Of a stretch of DNA of 46,110 nucleotides, positions 24,448 through 34,433 are shown piece after piece. Made by a program: the position numbers and the translations under genes. The notes under the pieces were generated by a model. That model was not told the DNA's origin, searched no databases, and saw only the letters and a program-made list of their open reading frames with translations. Source of the DNA: Fibrella forsythiae (GTDB lineage: Bacteria > Bacteroidota > Bacteroidia > Cytophagales > Spirosomataceae); the NCBI RefSeq assembly GCF_017353175.1, contig NZ_JAFMYW010000014.1, positions 1 to 46,110 of the forward strand. The letters are read 5' to 3'. Numbering within the stretch: the first letter of the stretch is position 1; each line of letters opens with the position of its first letter.

Positions 24448-24506
24448 CGTCGCTTTTAAATCCATGTTTACAAAAACTTGTATCATTTATGGATTTAAAA
24501 GCGACG
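24448..24506 (-). terminator. Hairpin between SusD and dehydrogenase genes
   Basis: CGTCGCTTTTAAATCCAT (24448-24465) pairs perfectly with 24489-24506. A smaller GCGGCT/AGCCGC hairpin lies beside it nearer the SusD stop. Together they may reduce, not abolish, readthrough into the dehydrogenase gene. Confidence 0.55.
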
Positions 24507-24551
24507 ATTCCTGGCGGCTCTTTTAGCCGCTTAATCAGCAAAAAACTGAGA

Positions 24552-26279
24552 TCAGTATCCCGGATTCTGCTTTAACTGCGTAGAGACATTAAGTACGTTT
24601 TGCCCAATGGGGAAAATAGCCGTGTGATTATCCGCGTCTGGCTGCTTATCCCACCAGGTACCTGTATTGAACACGCCCCAGCGAATTAGATCCGTGCGGC
24701 GGCGAGATTCTACCAAGAATTCACGGCCCCATTCATCCAGCATCTCCTGATCGGTTAACTGGCTACCATCAACCTTGTATAGACTGGGCGAACCCGCCGG
24801 GTAGTTTCTGGCCCGAACCGCGTTCAACAGCACGGCCGCCCCGGCCTTATCACCCGCCCGGTACTTACACTCGGCTAGTGAATAATAGACTTCAGCTAAC
24901 CGGATCTCGGCGTAAGCAGACGAAATCTTATTGGGATCGCTGCTGGGGTAATAGGGGTATTTTACAGGTGTAAGCCCTGAATTCTGGTCGGCATGGTTCA
25001 TGTTGGATTCCTTGTCGGCAATCTTGGTTCCGGGCTTGGCCGCCAAAAACATACCTACCTGATCACGGAAAAACAACGGGTAAGGTCCCTTGGTCGAGCG
25101 AACCGTGTCGACCTTACCGCTTGAGTTGACGTAGGGCAGATACCCCTGCAAGAACATGCCCTCCCGTTTGCTGTTACCCAGATTCTTGTAGGTTTTCAGG
25201 CGCACATCATCGGGGTATTTGCGAAACTTCAGATAGGGCTTACCTAGGGCAAAGCTATACTCGGTGCTATCGACATCTCGGCCTGGCTGAAGGGCATATT
25301 TAGGGTTAGCCGTGCCAAAATCTGTAAATCCGAAATAAAACGTAGCGTTGACCGGAAGCATCCAGAAGTACATGCCGCCATCATATTGCCAGTGGGTCAG
25401 GCCAAAGCTACCAGGAAAGCCAAAGACCGTTTCGGGCGAGGTTGGATTGGTATAATCAAAGGGAGCGTCCCAGCGGGTCTCCAGGGCATATTGTCCGTAT
25501 TTACCCGCCAGTATATCGGAGCATACCGTAGCGCAATCGGTAAAATGATCCGTACCGGTATACACCTTCGCGTTTAGGTATAGCCGTACCAGTAGCGAGG
25601 CGGCTCCGCCCTGCGTCCAGCGTCCAACGGCGTTAGCGCCCAGGCTCTGCCGGGTAGGCAGCTGAGGCAACGCCTCCTTTAGCTCCTGTTCAATGTAGCT
25701 AAATGTCTCCTGGGGCGATACCTGAAGACCGCCCTGGCTTTCACCTTTTACTTTTTTTACCAGCACAATGTTGCGGTAAAAGTCCAGCAGTCGCAGGTTG
25801 AGCCAGGCGCGCAGTGTCCGGGCTTCGGCAATCATCCCCGTCAGTTCTGCCTGGGTCATGTTGAACCTGGCTGGATCTGCGATAGCCTGTAAATCCTCGA
25901 TGGTGTTTGTTGCCAGCGTAACCCCACCATAAAGCGCATTCCAGGCGTCGCTGGTGTAACCGTCGTTTGGCGTCCAGGCGTGGTTATGAACGCGCTGGAA
26001 CTGCCCGCCGTCAAACCAGTCACCCTGCCGGTTGGGTGTCATCAACTCGTCTGAGCTGTCTTCCTGAAGCATAAAGGTTGACCCGCCCTGAATAGTCCAG
26101 TAACTGTGTTCAAAGGGCCGCAAAAAGTCACGAATGACATCTTCCTTGGTCTGAAGGAAGTTGCTCGATACAATGCGGTCAGAGAGTACTTCGTCTAAAT
26201 TGGTACAGCCTTCAGCCGTAAGGACTAGTGAGGCGACCAATGCACTGCGTATGGCGTTGAAAAAAGGAGATCGTTTCAT
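24552..26279 (-). CDS. SusD/RagB-family outer-membrane lipoprotein
   Basis: 575 residues with a lipoprotein signal (LVASLVLTAEGC, lipid on the cysteine). The SusD fold is clear: N-terminal SusD-like-3 region (LDEVLSDRIVSSNFLQTKED), tetratricopeptide helices (AEARTLRAWLNLRLLDFY), and C-terminal RagB segment AEVYYSLAECKYRAGDKAGA and WGREFLVESRRRTDLIRWG. It caps the SusC channel at the cell surface and binds the ligand. It starts 16 bp after the SusC stop, so the two are one operon, downstream of a sigma/FecR pair. The ligand class cannot be read from sequence. Confidence 0.93.
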   Translation of the reverse strand: MKRSPFFNAIRSALVASLVLTAEGCTNLDEVLSDRIVSSNFLQTKEDVIRDFLRPFEHSYWTIQGGSTFMLQEDSSDELMTPNRQGDWFDGGQFQRVHNHAWTPNDGYTSDAWNALYGGVTLATNTIEDLQAIADPARFNMTQAELTGMIAEARTLRAWLNLRLLDFYRNIVLVKKVKGESQGGLQVSPQETFSYIEQELKEALPQLPTRQSLGANAVGRWTQGGAASLLVRLYLNAKVYTGTDHFTDCATVCSDILAGKYGQYALETRWDAPFDYTNPTSPETVFGFPGSFGLTHWQYDGGMYFWMLPVNATFYFGFTDFGTANPKYALQPGRDVDSTEYSFALGKPYLKFRKYPDDVRLKTYKNLGNSKREGMFLQGYLPYVNSSGKVDTVRSTKGPYPLFFRDQVGMFLAAKPGTKIADKESNMNHADQNSGLTPVKYPYYPSSDPNKISSAYAEIRLAEVYYSLAECKYRAGDKAGAAVLLNAVRARNYPAGSPSLYKVDGSQLTDQEMLDEWGREFLVESRRRTDLIRWGVFNTGTWWDKQPDADNHTAIFPIGQNVLNVSTQLKQNPGY

Positions 26280-26295
26280 GAGTTGACTAAATGAA

Positions 26296-29200
26296 TTAGA
26301 AGGTGACCTGAAGGCCCAGCAACAGCTGAGTCGTTGAGGGGAAATAGTTCAACGAACTGTTGATACCCGGATATAGGCCATTTATCTGGACTAAATCAGG
26401 ATCGCCCCCTGTGTATTTGGTGAAGGTTTTCAAATTCCGGGTTGTCGCGTAGATCCGCGCCGAGCGAAGGAATTTGCTTGTGATCGGCTGCGTGTAACTC
26501 AGGGTCACGTTATCTATTTTAACGAAACTACCTGACTCCAGAAAGTAATCGGACAGAGACGAGTACGTAGCGGTATTGGTCAGTTTGGAGTATTTACCTC
26601 CGTCATAGGCTGAGGCCAGGGTATTGATGTTCTGCTGAGTCGCGGGCGTTCCTAAATAAAAGGCGTAGGTGTTAAAAATTTGGTAGCCAAACGTACCGCG
26701 CAGAAAGATGGTTAAATCCCAATTCTTATACTTCAGGTTATTGGTCAAACCGCCCGAGAAGGTGGGCAACCCATTGCCGACAAATTGCTTATCGTCGTTA
26801 GTGGCTCTATTGGCCTGAATGACGTCCCCAGCCTTGTTGTAAACCAGTAAGGCACCACTCTCGTTGACTCCAGCCGATTTGAGCATGTAAAAACTACCAA
26901 TGCGGGTATCTTCTTTCAGCCGCTGGGCGTTACCGGGGCTACCCGGGGCGGGCAGTCCCACCACGTCAATAAAGGTCTGGCCTTTATAGGCATCACTGGA
27001 GAAGGAAACGAACTTGTTGCTGTTAGTTGCCCCAGCAAAGGTTACGTTGTAGCTAAAGTCCTTTTTAGTAATCACATTGGCGTTCAGCTGAATTTCAAGG
27101 CCCGAGTTCTGCATAGTGCCCACATTGGCAAAGGTTGATCCCTGTACGTTTGGCGGATTAGGTACCGCATATGACCCCAGCAAATCTTTGTTTGTGCGGA
27201 TGTAGTAGTTCAAACTACCCGACAACCGGCTGCTCTTGAATAGATCAAAGTCGATGCCTACGTTAAAATTGATGGCTTTTTCCCAGCGCAGATCGTAGTT
27301 CGTGTTCTGACTAGGCCCCCAGACCTGATACGAGGTATTGTTATAGAGATAATACCCGTAGCCACCATAGGTGTCCAGGGAGAGGTAGTTACCAAAGTCC
27401 TGGTTCCCCGTCACCCCATAATCGGCCCGGAGCTTCAGTTCATTCAGCCACGGAATACCCTGCGCAAATGACTCCTGGGTGATGCGCCAGCCAACTGAAG
27501 CCGCCGGGAAATTACCCCATTTGTTATCGTAGCCAAACTTAGACGAACCCTCCCGCCGCAAACTGGCCGATAGGTAATACTTCTGATCGTAATCGTAGTT
27601 GACGCGCCCAAAAAAAGCGGCCAGCTTGGAGTTATTCCGGTAAGAGCCTACGTTATTAATGCCCTGCTGCAAATTCCACAGTCCCGTTCCCAGGTTATTA
27701 TAGGTCAGTACATCGGAGGGGAAGTTTTCGTTGGCCGCGCTGAAACCCGACGAGGTAAAATACTGGTACGAATAACCGGCCAGTAACTTGATGCCATGCT
27801 TCCGAACGTCCAGCGCATAGTTACCTGTCCACTCAAAGCTTTTCTGATCGTTTTCGTCCAGTGACTGAGACGCCGAGTTCCGTTTCGAGCCGTTAACGAC
27901 GGTCGTTAACGTTGAGGGCGTAAAGTTCTCATTTCGGAAGGATGAAGTCACTTCCCCAAGGGTAACCAGTGTCGAGAGGTTATCGAGCAGATTCAGTTTG
28001 AATGACCCATTGATATCGAGATACTTTACTTCCTGCTGGGCCAACACACTCTTAGCCCTTTCTACCGGGTTGTTGGCGAAAAAACCAGACGTTATGTACG
28101 CATACCGCCCTGCATTGTCAAAAACGGGCTGAGTTGGATTGAGCGTAAGTGCGTAATTGAACCCGCTGTAATCGGCCTGGTTTGTCTTTGTGTAGCGGGG
28201 GGCGGCCGTAAAGGTGATGGCGTATAGGTTATTGGCGGACGTGTGGTTTATGTTCACCCGGCCACCATACTCCTGCTTGCCAGACCGCAGATCGATGCCG
28301 GTAGCATTACGGTAATCCACCGACGAGAAATAATTGGTCTGTCCATTGCCACCAGAGAACTGCAGGGTGTGTTTTTGCGAAAAAGCCGGGTCGCGACTCA
28401 CCACCTTGGCCCAGTCGGTATTACCCCCTAGATCAACGCCGCGCTTGTTGGCTAGAAATTCATCTTTAGATAGTAACTTCAGCTTGTTGGTAACAAAATC
28501 AAAAGAGCTATACCCGTCGTAGAAAATGCGGGACTCCGATGATCCTTTCTTGGTGGTGATGACGATAACCCCATTACTACCCCGTGTACCGTAAATGGCA
28601 GACGCTGCGCCACCCTTGAGCACATCAATTGATTCTATCTCATTCTGATTGATGTTATCCAGGTTTCCCCCGGGTATACCATTGATGACAAACAGGGGTC
28701 CTAATCCAGCGCTTCTTGAAGAAACTCCACGGAGCTGAATACTGGGCGTAGAGTTTGGATCACCAGCGGCGGTATTGGTAATCGACAAACCAGCTACCTT
28801 TCCCTGGATAGCCATCAAAGGGCTATTACTGCCCACCCGAAGCAAATCGGATGAGGATAAATGCGTAACGGCGCTGGTAACCTCCCTGCGGTTTAGCGAA
28901 CCGTAGCCTACCACAACCACCTCATTGAGGGATTTTACATCGGACTTAAGCTGTAAGGACAGGGTTGTTTGATTCGTAACTGCCAGTTCCTGAGTAACGT
29001 AGCCAATAAAGCTAAAAACCAGCGTTTGCGCTCCGTCGGGAATAACTAACCGGTACGTACCCGACGCATCGGTTACAGCACCCCGGGATGAGCCCTTGAC
29101 AATTACACTAACTCCCGGCAATCCTTCTCCTTTTTCATCCGATACAATCCCAGTTATCGTGCGTTCAACCGGCGCTTCGAGGCCGTCTACCAACTGGATA

Positions 29201-29568
29201 TTAACGGATGTTTCAACAGTACGGGCCAGAACGATTTGTTCACCAGAAATATTAAACGTTACGTTCAGCGGGATGAGTAGCTTTTCCAGCACCTCTTTTA
29301 AGGAACTGTTCTGAACGCGCATCGACACAAGCTGTTTAGAGCGAACAATTTGCGGGCTATAGGAGAACTTAACGTTGGCGGCCTTTTCAATGCTGCGCAA
29401 GGCATTCTTCATGGTCTGATCCTGAATGGTCAGGCTCATTCGCCGGTCGAGTAATTCCTGAGCTGAAACATCATTGGCCCAGGCGCTCCCCACCAAAAGC
29501 AGCGCTATCAGGAGTTGCAGACAAGTGAGTCTCATAAACGTTAGTAGGTAAAGATTTACGTTTTTCAT
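26296..29568 (-). CDS. SusC/RagA TonB-linked outer-membrane receptor with STN domain
   Basis: 1090 residues. A signal peptide (LLIALLLVGSAWANDVSAQ) is followed by an STN domain (residues about 45-115, MSLTIQDQTMKNALRSIEKA), which contacts FecR in surface signalling, a CarboxypepD_reg-like domain (ISGIVSDEKGEGLPGVSV-type, around 140-210), the plug with LNEVVVVGYGSLNRREVTSA, and a 22-strand TonB barrel ending LLLGLQVTF. The STN domain together with the adjacent anti-sigma and sigma genes indicates that substrate binding is signalled to the ECF sigma factor. Imports a bulky nutrient in a TonB-dependent way, partnered with SusD. Confidence 0.93.
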   Translation of the reverse strand: MKNVNLYLLTFMRLTCLQLLIALLLVGSAWANDVSAQELLDRRMSLTIQDQTMKNALRSIEKAANVKFSYSPQIVRSKQLVSMRVQNSSLKEVLEKLLIPLNVTFNISGEQIVLARTVETSVNIQLVDGLEAPVERTITGIVSDEKGEGLPGVSVIVKGSSRGAVTDASGTYRLVIPDGAQTLVFSFIGYVTQELAVTNQTTLSLQLKSDVKSLNEVVVVGYGSLNRREVTSAVTHLSSSDLLRVGSNSPLMAIQGKVAGLSITNTAAGDPNSTPSIQLRGVSSRSAGLGPLFVINGIPGGNLDNINQNEIESIDVLKGGAASAIYGTRGSNGVIVITTKKGSSESRIFYDGYSSFDFVTNKLKLLSKDEFLANKRGVDLGGNTDWAKVVSRDPAFSQKHTLQFSGGNGQTNYFSSVDYRNATGIDLRSGKQEYGGRVNINHTSANNLYAITFTAAPRYTKTNQADYSGFNYALTLNPTQPVFDNAGRYAYITSGFFANNPVERAKSVLAQQEVKYLDINGSFKLNLLDNLSTLVTLGEVTSSFRNENFTPSTLTTVVNGSKRNSASQSLDENDQKSFEWTGNYALDVRKHGIKLLAGYSYQYFTSSGFSAANENFPSDVLTYNNLGTGLWNLQQGINNVGSYRNNSKLAAFFGRVNYDYDQKYYLSASLRREGSSKFGYDNKWGNFPAASVGWRITQESFAQGIPWLNELKLRADYGVTGNQDFGNYLSLDTYGGYGYYLYNNTSYQVWGPSQNTNYDLRWEKAINFNVGIDFDLFKSSRLSGSLNYYIRTNKDLLGSYAVPNPPNVQGSTFANVGTMQNSGLEIQLNANVITKKDFSYNVTFAGATNSNKFVSFSSDAYKGQTFIDVVGLPAPGSPGNAQRLKEDTRIGSFYMLKSAGVNESGALLVYNKAGDVIQANRATNDDKQFVGNGLPTFSGGLTNNLKYKNWDLTIFLRGTFGYQIFNTYAFYLGTPATQQNINTLASAYDGGKYSKLTNTATYSSLSDYFLESGSFVKIDNVTLSYTQPITSKFLRSARIYATTRNLKTFTKYTGGDPDLVQINGLYPGINSSLNYFPSTTQLLLGLQVTF

Positions 29569-29771
29569 CGTGTTAATTGGTTTGATCGGGGAAGAAAATC
29601 AGCAAGGACGATCACCAGCCGCTGGCCAGGTGAGGTGTCGCCAAGGGGCAATTCACTACTTGGGGTAAACATGTAACAATGAGCATTTTATAAGTAAGAG
29701 TACGCACTATTGATTCGTCTATTGGTACACAATGGTGAGGAATGGCTATGGTATCCGCTACTGGCGGCGGC

Positions 29772-30881
29772 CTAGGGCTGCTGACAACTACCTCCCTTGA
29801 TGATGACCTGGCCATCAACGAGTTCATAGGTAGCGCCAATGGTCGCGCAGACAACGGTTAGTTTCTGCTCAAAGGATTCGTTGACCATCGAGGAGTTCAA
29901 TTGGCAATTGGCCAGGGCTTCTTTGTCGTAGAGAATGTCTATCCCGTAGGCTTCTTTCAAATCCTGTAATACCTGAAGGATAGGCGTATCATTATAGACA
30001 AATGCAGGCGCTTTGCGCTGGCGAGTTGGGGTAGCAACCAGACTGGGACTATCCACCAGCATTTTATCAAACTGAGCCGTTTCGCGGTTGAAGACAACTT
30101 GCTGATTGGGCAGCAGCATAACCTCTGGGCCAATAGACAAGGACGTTGACTGGTTATGAGAGACCGATACCTGGCCAGATTGAACCCAAATCCGAACCTT
30201 ATCTTCCCGCTCAAACGCCCGCACGGTGAACCTGGTCCCTACTACCCTGGTCATTATTTCATTGGCATGCACCAAAAAGGGTTTGGCCTTATTGCTGGTT
30301 ACCTCAAAGGTCGCTTCGCCCGACAGGTACACGACTCGCTTTTGCTGGCCAAAATCAGCCGGATAGCTCAAGCGGCTCTTAGCTGCCAGCGAGACAATTG
30401 ACCCGTCAGGCAGGTGAATGATCTGGACTTGCAATGTGGTGTTTATCTTTTCGGAGAACGTGTGTTTCAACGTTGCCAGCTGCCCCTCGTAGGTTGAGGG
30501 GCGGGGCGTAGTTTGTCGCCAGAGGCCAATGCCGATCCCTAATGCCAACAAAAGGGAAGCAGCGACAGCCCATTTTTTCCAGCCTAGCCGATGAAGGGGA
30601 CGGACAGTTGCGGGTAGCCGAGCATTCGTTCCTTGAATCCGGAGCAAGAGTTGCTCAACAGCCTGCTCGGGTAAACGGGTTTTGGCATACGAATCAAGGC
30701 CCAGTTGAATGGCGGCAACCAAATCAATAGCCTGCTGATACTCCCGCAATCGCTGCGGGTGCTGGCTGATCCAGTCCGCCCAAAAACGAGACGACTGGCT
30801 CGTCGGCCTAAGTTGGTGACTGACGAAGGCGTTGTCCGTTAGGAAGTCGGCGGTTGAAAAGTTTTCGTAAGCGGGCTGCAC
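29772..30881 (-). CDS. FecR-family anti-sigma factor
   Basis: 369 residues. The N-terminal cytosolic segment (about 1-100) includes FWADWISQHPQRLREYQQAI, one membrane helix follows (KKWAVAASLLLALGIGIGLW), and the periplasmic FecR domain has LPDGSIVSLAAKSRLSYP and VVYLSGEATFEV. The C-terminal DUF4974-type segment (ILQVLQDLKEAYGIDI) resembles STN and contacts the receptor. It holds the neighbouring ECF sigma factor until SusC signals substrate. The gene order sigma-FecR-SusC-SusD is canonical. About 200 bp separate it from susC, room for a sigma-dependent promoter. Confidence 0.92.
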   Translation of the reverse strand: MQPAYENFSTADFLTDNAFVSHQLRPTSQSSRFWADWISQHPQRLREYQQAIDLVAAIQLGLDSYAKTRLPEQAVEQLLLRIQGTNARLPATVRPLHRLGWKKWAVAASLLLALGIGIGLWRQTTPRPSTYEGQLATLKHTFSEKINTTLQVQIIHLPDGSIVSLAAKSRLSYPADFGQQKRVVYLSGEATFEVTSNKAKPFLVHANEIMTRVVGTRFTVRAFEREDKVRIWVQSGQVSVSHNQSTSLSIGPEVMLLPNQQVVFNRETAQFDKMLVDSPSLVATPTRQRKAPAFVYNDTPILQVLQDLKEAYGIDILYDKEALANCQLNSSMVNESFEQKLTVVCATIGATYELVDGQVIIKGGSCQQP

Positions 30882-30936
30882 TAGTCATTGAATTTGTCAG
30901 TAGATGACAGAATTCAAAAAACGTACTCACTAAAAC

Positions 30937-31509
30937 CTAAAAAAAAATGGAAAAAATTAAAAAAGGGAGAACAATCCAGCCGCGAAGCTTCTCAACAGCC
31001 CGAAAAACCAGGTTTTTAGCTGACTGCTGGTTAACGGCCAATACTTCGCCGATTTGATTATAATCCATGTTTTCAACGAAGCGCAATTTCAGCGCCTCCT
31101 GCTGACGAGGAGGGAGCTGGGCAATGAGTTGTTGCAATCGCTGCTGACGGCTGCTAGCCGCTTCCAGCTCTTCCATTATTTCCAGATCATCGGGTTCCGC
31201 CCAAAGCGCCTCATAGTCCGCCTCGTCTAACGAGTGCGTAGGGCGCTCTTTACGCTCGAGCAGGTGCATTATTCGATTCTTGAGCGCTTTGAGCAAATAA
31301 TGACGAATATTATCGGGGATTATTAGCCGGGCCCGTTTGGCCCATAGGTCCGTAAAAACATCGTGTACGCAGTCCAGCACAAATGCCTCCGAAGCAGCTA
31401 CCAGGCTCATTCCGTAGCGATACATGGCCTGAATGTGCAACTTATAAAGCTGCGTATACGCCTTTTCGTCTCCTGACTGAAAGGCAGTCCAAAGTTGCTG
31501 TTGGTTCAC
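30937..31509 (-). CDS. ECF-type RNA polymerase sigma factor
   Basis: 190 residues starting MNQQQLWTAFQSGDEKAYTQ. Region 2 is DEKAYTQLYKLHIQAMYRYG to VHDVFTDLWAKRARL, and region 4 is IAQLPPRQQEALKLRFVENM to NQQSAKNLVFRAVEKLR. It belongs to the Bacteroidota FecI-like group. A hydrophobic C-terminal tail (GWIVLPFLIFSIFF) is unusual but recurs in this group. It presumably directs transcription of the downstream susCD-dehydrogenase genes when released by FecR. Its stop is 55 bp before the FecR start. Confidence 0.92.
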   Translation of the reverse strand: MNQQQLWTAFQSGDEKAYTQLYKLHIQAMYRYGMSLVAASEAFVLDCVHDVFTDLWAKRARLIIPDNIRHYLLKALKNRIMHLLERKERPTHSLDEADYEALWAEPDDLEIMEELEAASSRQQRLQQLIAQLPPRQQEALKLRFVENMDYNQIGEVLAVNQQSAKNLVFRAVEKLRGWIVLPFLIFSIFF

Positions 31510-32441
31510 CCTGTGGCTCTGTACAATAAAAGTTGCCTCTAGTAGTCTGTTGATTGAGTTTACTGCTAACTAACCTGTTTCCGCAGAAGTGATACCGGTT
31601 GGATTAGTCTGAGTTTTACTTCTGTAAGGACTAGAAGTAAAGGCTATATATAATTAAAGGCAATAAAAATAACACATTTCTAACATAGTTAACGGCTAAA
31701 GCGACCAATTAATCCCCAAAAGCAGCATTATATACTGCTTTGCAGGGCACCCGGTAGCTAAGCAATCTGCGGGATAGCTGGTTCGGATGTTAGTTTTGTA
31801 TTCCGCTCCTTTTGAAGGAGCGTATCGTTGGCCGCATCGATCTTACCCATCAGCACGTTCTGGTGGACGGGCTGATGAAATCAAGGCCAGCCATAGATGT
31901 AGTCAGCTTACGCCAGCCGGTGGGTAGCCCTTTAAGGGGCAGCTAGACTTTGCCCCAGAGGGAATTCGCTGGTCAATCTGAGCTTAGGATACCCAGGTGA
32001 GGCGTAAACAGCCCATACCCATTTTGGCGCGTTATGGGCAGATGAAGTATCTGATCCGTCTGGGTAGGCTGCTGCTGACAGGCCGCCAGGAGACTGTAAG
32101 CAGCAGGCCTGCAAGGTATGTTGGTACGGGGTTCATAGGCTGGGAGTAGCCTTGCCTTGGTAAGCCGGCCGAGAAAATGATAGGTCACCCAGCCAGGCTA
32201 GTTACCTGGCCGGATCCATTAGTCTGAATGCCGTCATAGACGTCCAATGAACCCTGTAGCTTACGGGCAAATAGATCTCATTTGGAGCGCAAACCAGGAT
32301 TGATCAATAGGGGCTTTTTGGCCACTACCCAGCTCTACCCCATGCAATAGGTAATTGATCTCAACGGTGGCGTAGCTTTCCGCAAACTGACGGCGGTACT
32401 TTTCTGTTAAGGGGTTGTAACTTCGCCTCCTGCCTGCGCCA
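31510..32441. other. Gene-poor spacer, about 930 bp
   Basis: No convincing gene. Around 31800-31890 a minus-strand stretch reads HQNVLMGKIDAANDTLLQKE in frame, which looks like a decayed coding fragment without a recognisable family. A CGCTCCTT/AAGGAGCG hairpin lies near 31804-31822. Other reading frames here are short and look like chance. Confidence 0.4.
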
Positions 32442-32681
32442 ATGACGACTAACCACCCTTCTATTTCCGAGACGCCCGATGCCTTCATTGTCAACGGGAT
32501 CACCCTTCACAAGATGAAGCGGGGGCAGATGAATACCTACAACCCGGCTATTATCAAAGCCATTGGAGCCGATCTGTTCTTTCAGCTGGTAGCGCCTAAA
32601 GATCCCCTACCCATTCCTGATCTGGGCTTCTCTCAGGCCGAGTGGGACGATATGGAGCAGCAGCTTCGGGCTGACCAATGA
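32442..32681 (+). CDS. Antitoxin of a VapBC-like pair
   Basis: A 79-residue protein starting MTTNHPSISETPDAFIVNG and ending DDMEQQLRADQ. Its central part is probably DNA-binding and its acidic tail is likely to wrap the toxin. No standard AbrB or RHH signature is obvious, so assignment rests on the four-base overlap with the following PIN-domain gene (ATGA at 32678-32681) and typical antitoxin size. It should neutralise the PIN nuclease and repress the operon. Confidence 0.7.
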   Translation: MTTNHPSISETPDAFIVNGITLHKMKRGQMNTYNPAIIKAIGADLFFQLVAPKDPLPIPDLGFSQAEWDDMEQQLRADQ

Positions 32682-33082
32682 TTTTTGATACTAACCTGAT
32701 TATCCGGCACGTACGGACTCAGACGCTGCTTCCCCTGCGGGTAGTCATCCCCGTGGTGGTGGTGGGCGAGCTGGAAGCCCTGGCCTTAAAAAATGACTGG
32801 GGTTATCAAAAAGTAAAATTCCTTCAGCATTTGATCGACTCGTGTCCCATCGCGGATTTGAACCGGGAGATAACGCGCATCTACGCGGAAGTCGATGCCT
32901 TCAGTCAGGGCAAATCAAAACAGACGCCCCTGCCACCCCGAATCACCGCCCGCAACATGGGCAAGAATGATCTCTGGATTGCGGCCATCGCGCTGTATCT
33001 AGATATGGAGCTTCATACGGCCGATAATGATTTTGACCATTTAGTGGCTGGCGGGCTAAAGCTAATAAAGCATTCTGCCTGA
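32678..33082 (+). CDS. VapC-like PIN-domain ribonuclease toxin
   Basis: 134 residues with the PIN acidic cluster: Asp4 in MIFDTNLII, Glu31 in VVGELEAL, Asp98 in KNDLWIAA and Asp116/118 in TADNDFDHL. These ligate Mg2+ in the VapC active site. The protein should cut RNA (tRNA or rRNA in studied relatives) when the antitoxin is lost, stabilising the plasmid. The gene overlaps the antitoxin stop by four bases. Its place next to the primase and replication genes suits a plasmid addiction role. Confidence 0.88.
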   Translation: MIFDTNLIIRHVRTQTLLPLRVVIPVVVVGELEALALKNDWGYQKVKFLQHLIDSCPIADLNREITRIYAEVDAFSQGKSKQTPLPPRITARNMGKNDLWIAAIALYLDMELHTADNDFDHLVAGGLKLIKHSA

Positions 33083-33208
33083 TTACCAGTATACTGTTAA
33101 GGAGTAAGATAGCGGCCCTGGCGACCACGCCATTCACACTTTAGCGGTAGCTGCCCTGCCTTTCCAGGCTAAGCTCGCCCTTTTGGCTGCCAGCCGCTTT
33201 TAATCAGG

Positions 33209-34165
33209 CTAGGGCTCTTGATTTACCGATCCGCCTGGGGCCGAAGGAGCCAGCTTCTGTTTGGCCATCAACTTCTCATTATAATCGCCGTAGCCCTGCC
33301 ACTTATGATCGATATCGCCCGTTTGCCAGCCCTGGGCAGCGGCCCAGGCCAGCAGTGTCTCTTTGGCCTTTCTGGCCCCCTCCCCCGCTTGCGAGCAAAG
33401 GATCAGTGAGCCCGGGGGCTGGGTAGCCAGAAACTCGGTGGCCCTGGTGGTCATGCCCGTTCCATTGAGAATTAAATAATTGAACGTACCTACCGGGGGC
33501 CGGTCCACGGTAAGAAAACTGCCAAAGTCGGGCATACCTTCAAAGCAGAGCCAGGCCGCCGTGGGACTGAGCCTAAAGGCGCTGATGTCTTTGGGGCCCA
33601 GGCTCAGCTTGCGCCAGGGGGTCCCCCCCAGCTGACTGCGCAGCTCAAAGCCTCCCGAGGCATTAGCTAGGCCAATTCCGTATAGGGGCTGCGTCTGGGG
33701 CGAGTGGCCAGGGGTAAAATACACATCCGTTAGATAAGGCCTCAGCGCTAGGGGGTCCAGCGACCGGCTACGTAGAAACGCCCCGCCCCGCTCATCGGCC
33801 ATCGGCTGGTGCGACTGAAGCTGGTAGGCAGCGGGCGCTGGTTGGGGCAGTGGCCGCTGCTTGATGGTGGCGGGACGAATAAGCTGTCCCTGCACGCTCT
33901 CCAGAAAGGCCAGGGCCTGGGCTACGCCTGAGCAGGGTCCCAGTAGCAAAGCCAGGTCAATGATGTTGCCTCCCTGCCCAGTGCCGAAATCAAACCAGGC
34001 ACGGCCGTCACGAGAGACGTGAAACGATGCATGGCTCTCACTGCCGTAGGGACGGCGGTACCAAGTATCCTTGGCCGTGCGCCGGGTAGGCTGGTGCCCA
34101 AGCCGGGTCAGCAGCTCATTGATATCCAGTGATTTAGCGTCAGAAACGGTCATAAGCAAAGGCAA
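33209..34165 (-). CDS. CHC2/Toprim primase-like plasmid replication protein
   Basis: 318 residues. The N-terminus (YRRPYGSESHASFHVSRDGR, then AWFDFGTGQGGNIIDLALLL) is the zinc-finger-type CHC2 region of mobile-element primases, but I do not find the cysteine/histidine zinc ligands, so it is a variant. The second half (YLILNGTGMTTRATEFLATQ and QAGEGARKAKETLLAWAAAQ) matches the Toprim-like part of such proteins in Bacteroidota plasmids. It likely primes or supports plasmid DNA synthesis. The gene lies beyond the iteron region from RepA and is read away from it. Met5 is an alternative start. Confidence 0.75.
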   Translation of the reverse strand: MPLLMTVSDAKSLDINELLTRLGHQPTRRTAKDTWYRRPYGSESHASFHVSRDGRAWFDFGTGQGGNIIDLALLLGPCSGVAQALAFLESVQGQLIRPATIKQRPLPQPAPAAYQLQSHQPMADERGGAFLRSRSLDPLALRPYLTDVYFTPGHSPQTQPLYGIGLANASGGFELRSQLGGTPWRKLSLGPKDISAFRLSPTAAWLCFEGMPDFGSFLTVDRPPVGTFNYLILNGTGMTTRATEFLATQPPGSLILCSQAGEGARKAKETLLAWAAAQGWQTGDIDHKWQGYGDYNEKLMAKQKLAPSAPGGSVNQEP

Positions 34166-34346
34166 GCAAAATACTAATCCACAATACTATTAGTAAAATG
34201 CTAATTATTTACTAAATAATGCAATTTTATAACTAAGCTTTTAGTTGTCGCGCCCCTTGACACTCTTTTTTCATTAGCATTTTCCACTGCGCTTTAGCAG
34301 TAATAAAGGTTCTTTTTTAACTAAAGGGTTTAACCTAATGGTTTGT

Positions 34347-34410
34347 GTGAGTATTCCACGGTAGGCTATTGTGAGTATTCCACGGTAGGCTATTGTGAGT
34401 ATTCCACGGT
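34347..34410 (+). repeat. Tandem 24-bp iterons
   Basis: Two full 24-bp copies beginning GTGAGTATTCCACGGT and ending GGCTATT, starting at 34347 and 34371, followed by a 16-bp partial copy at 34395. Periods are exactly 24 bp. A degenerate inverted copy (ACCGTGGAGTTATCACAC) lies at 34458-34475, at the end of the rep gene. Confidence 0.9.
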
Positions 34411-34433
34411 GAATAAACACTTGATTATCAGGC

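Noticed and set aside
32261-32503. 80-residue minus-strand frame overlapping the antitoxin gene
   Set aside because: No domain, overlaps the antitoxin start and promoter region; likely chance.
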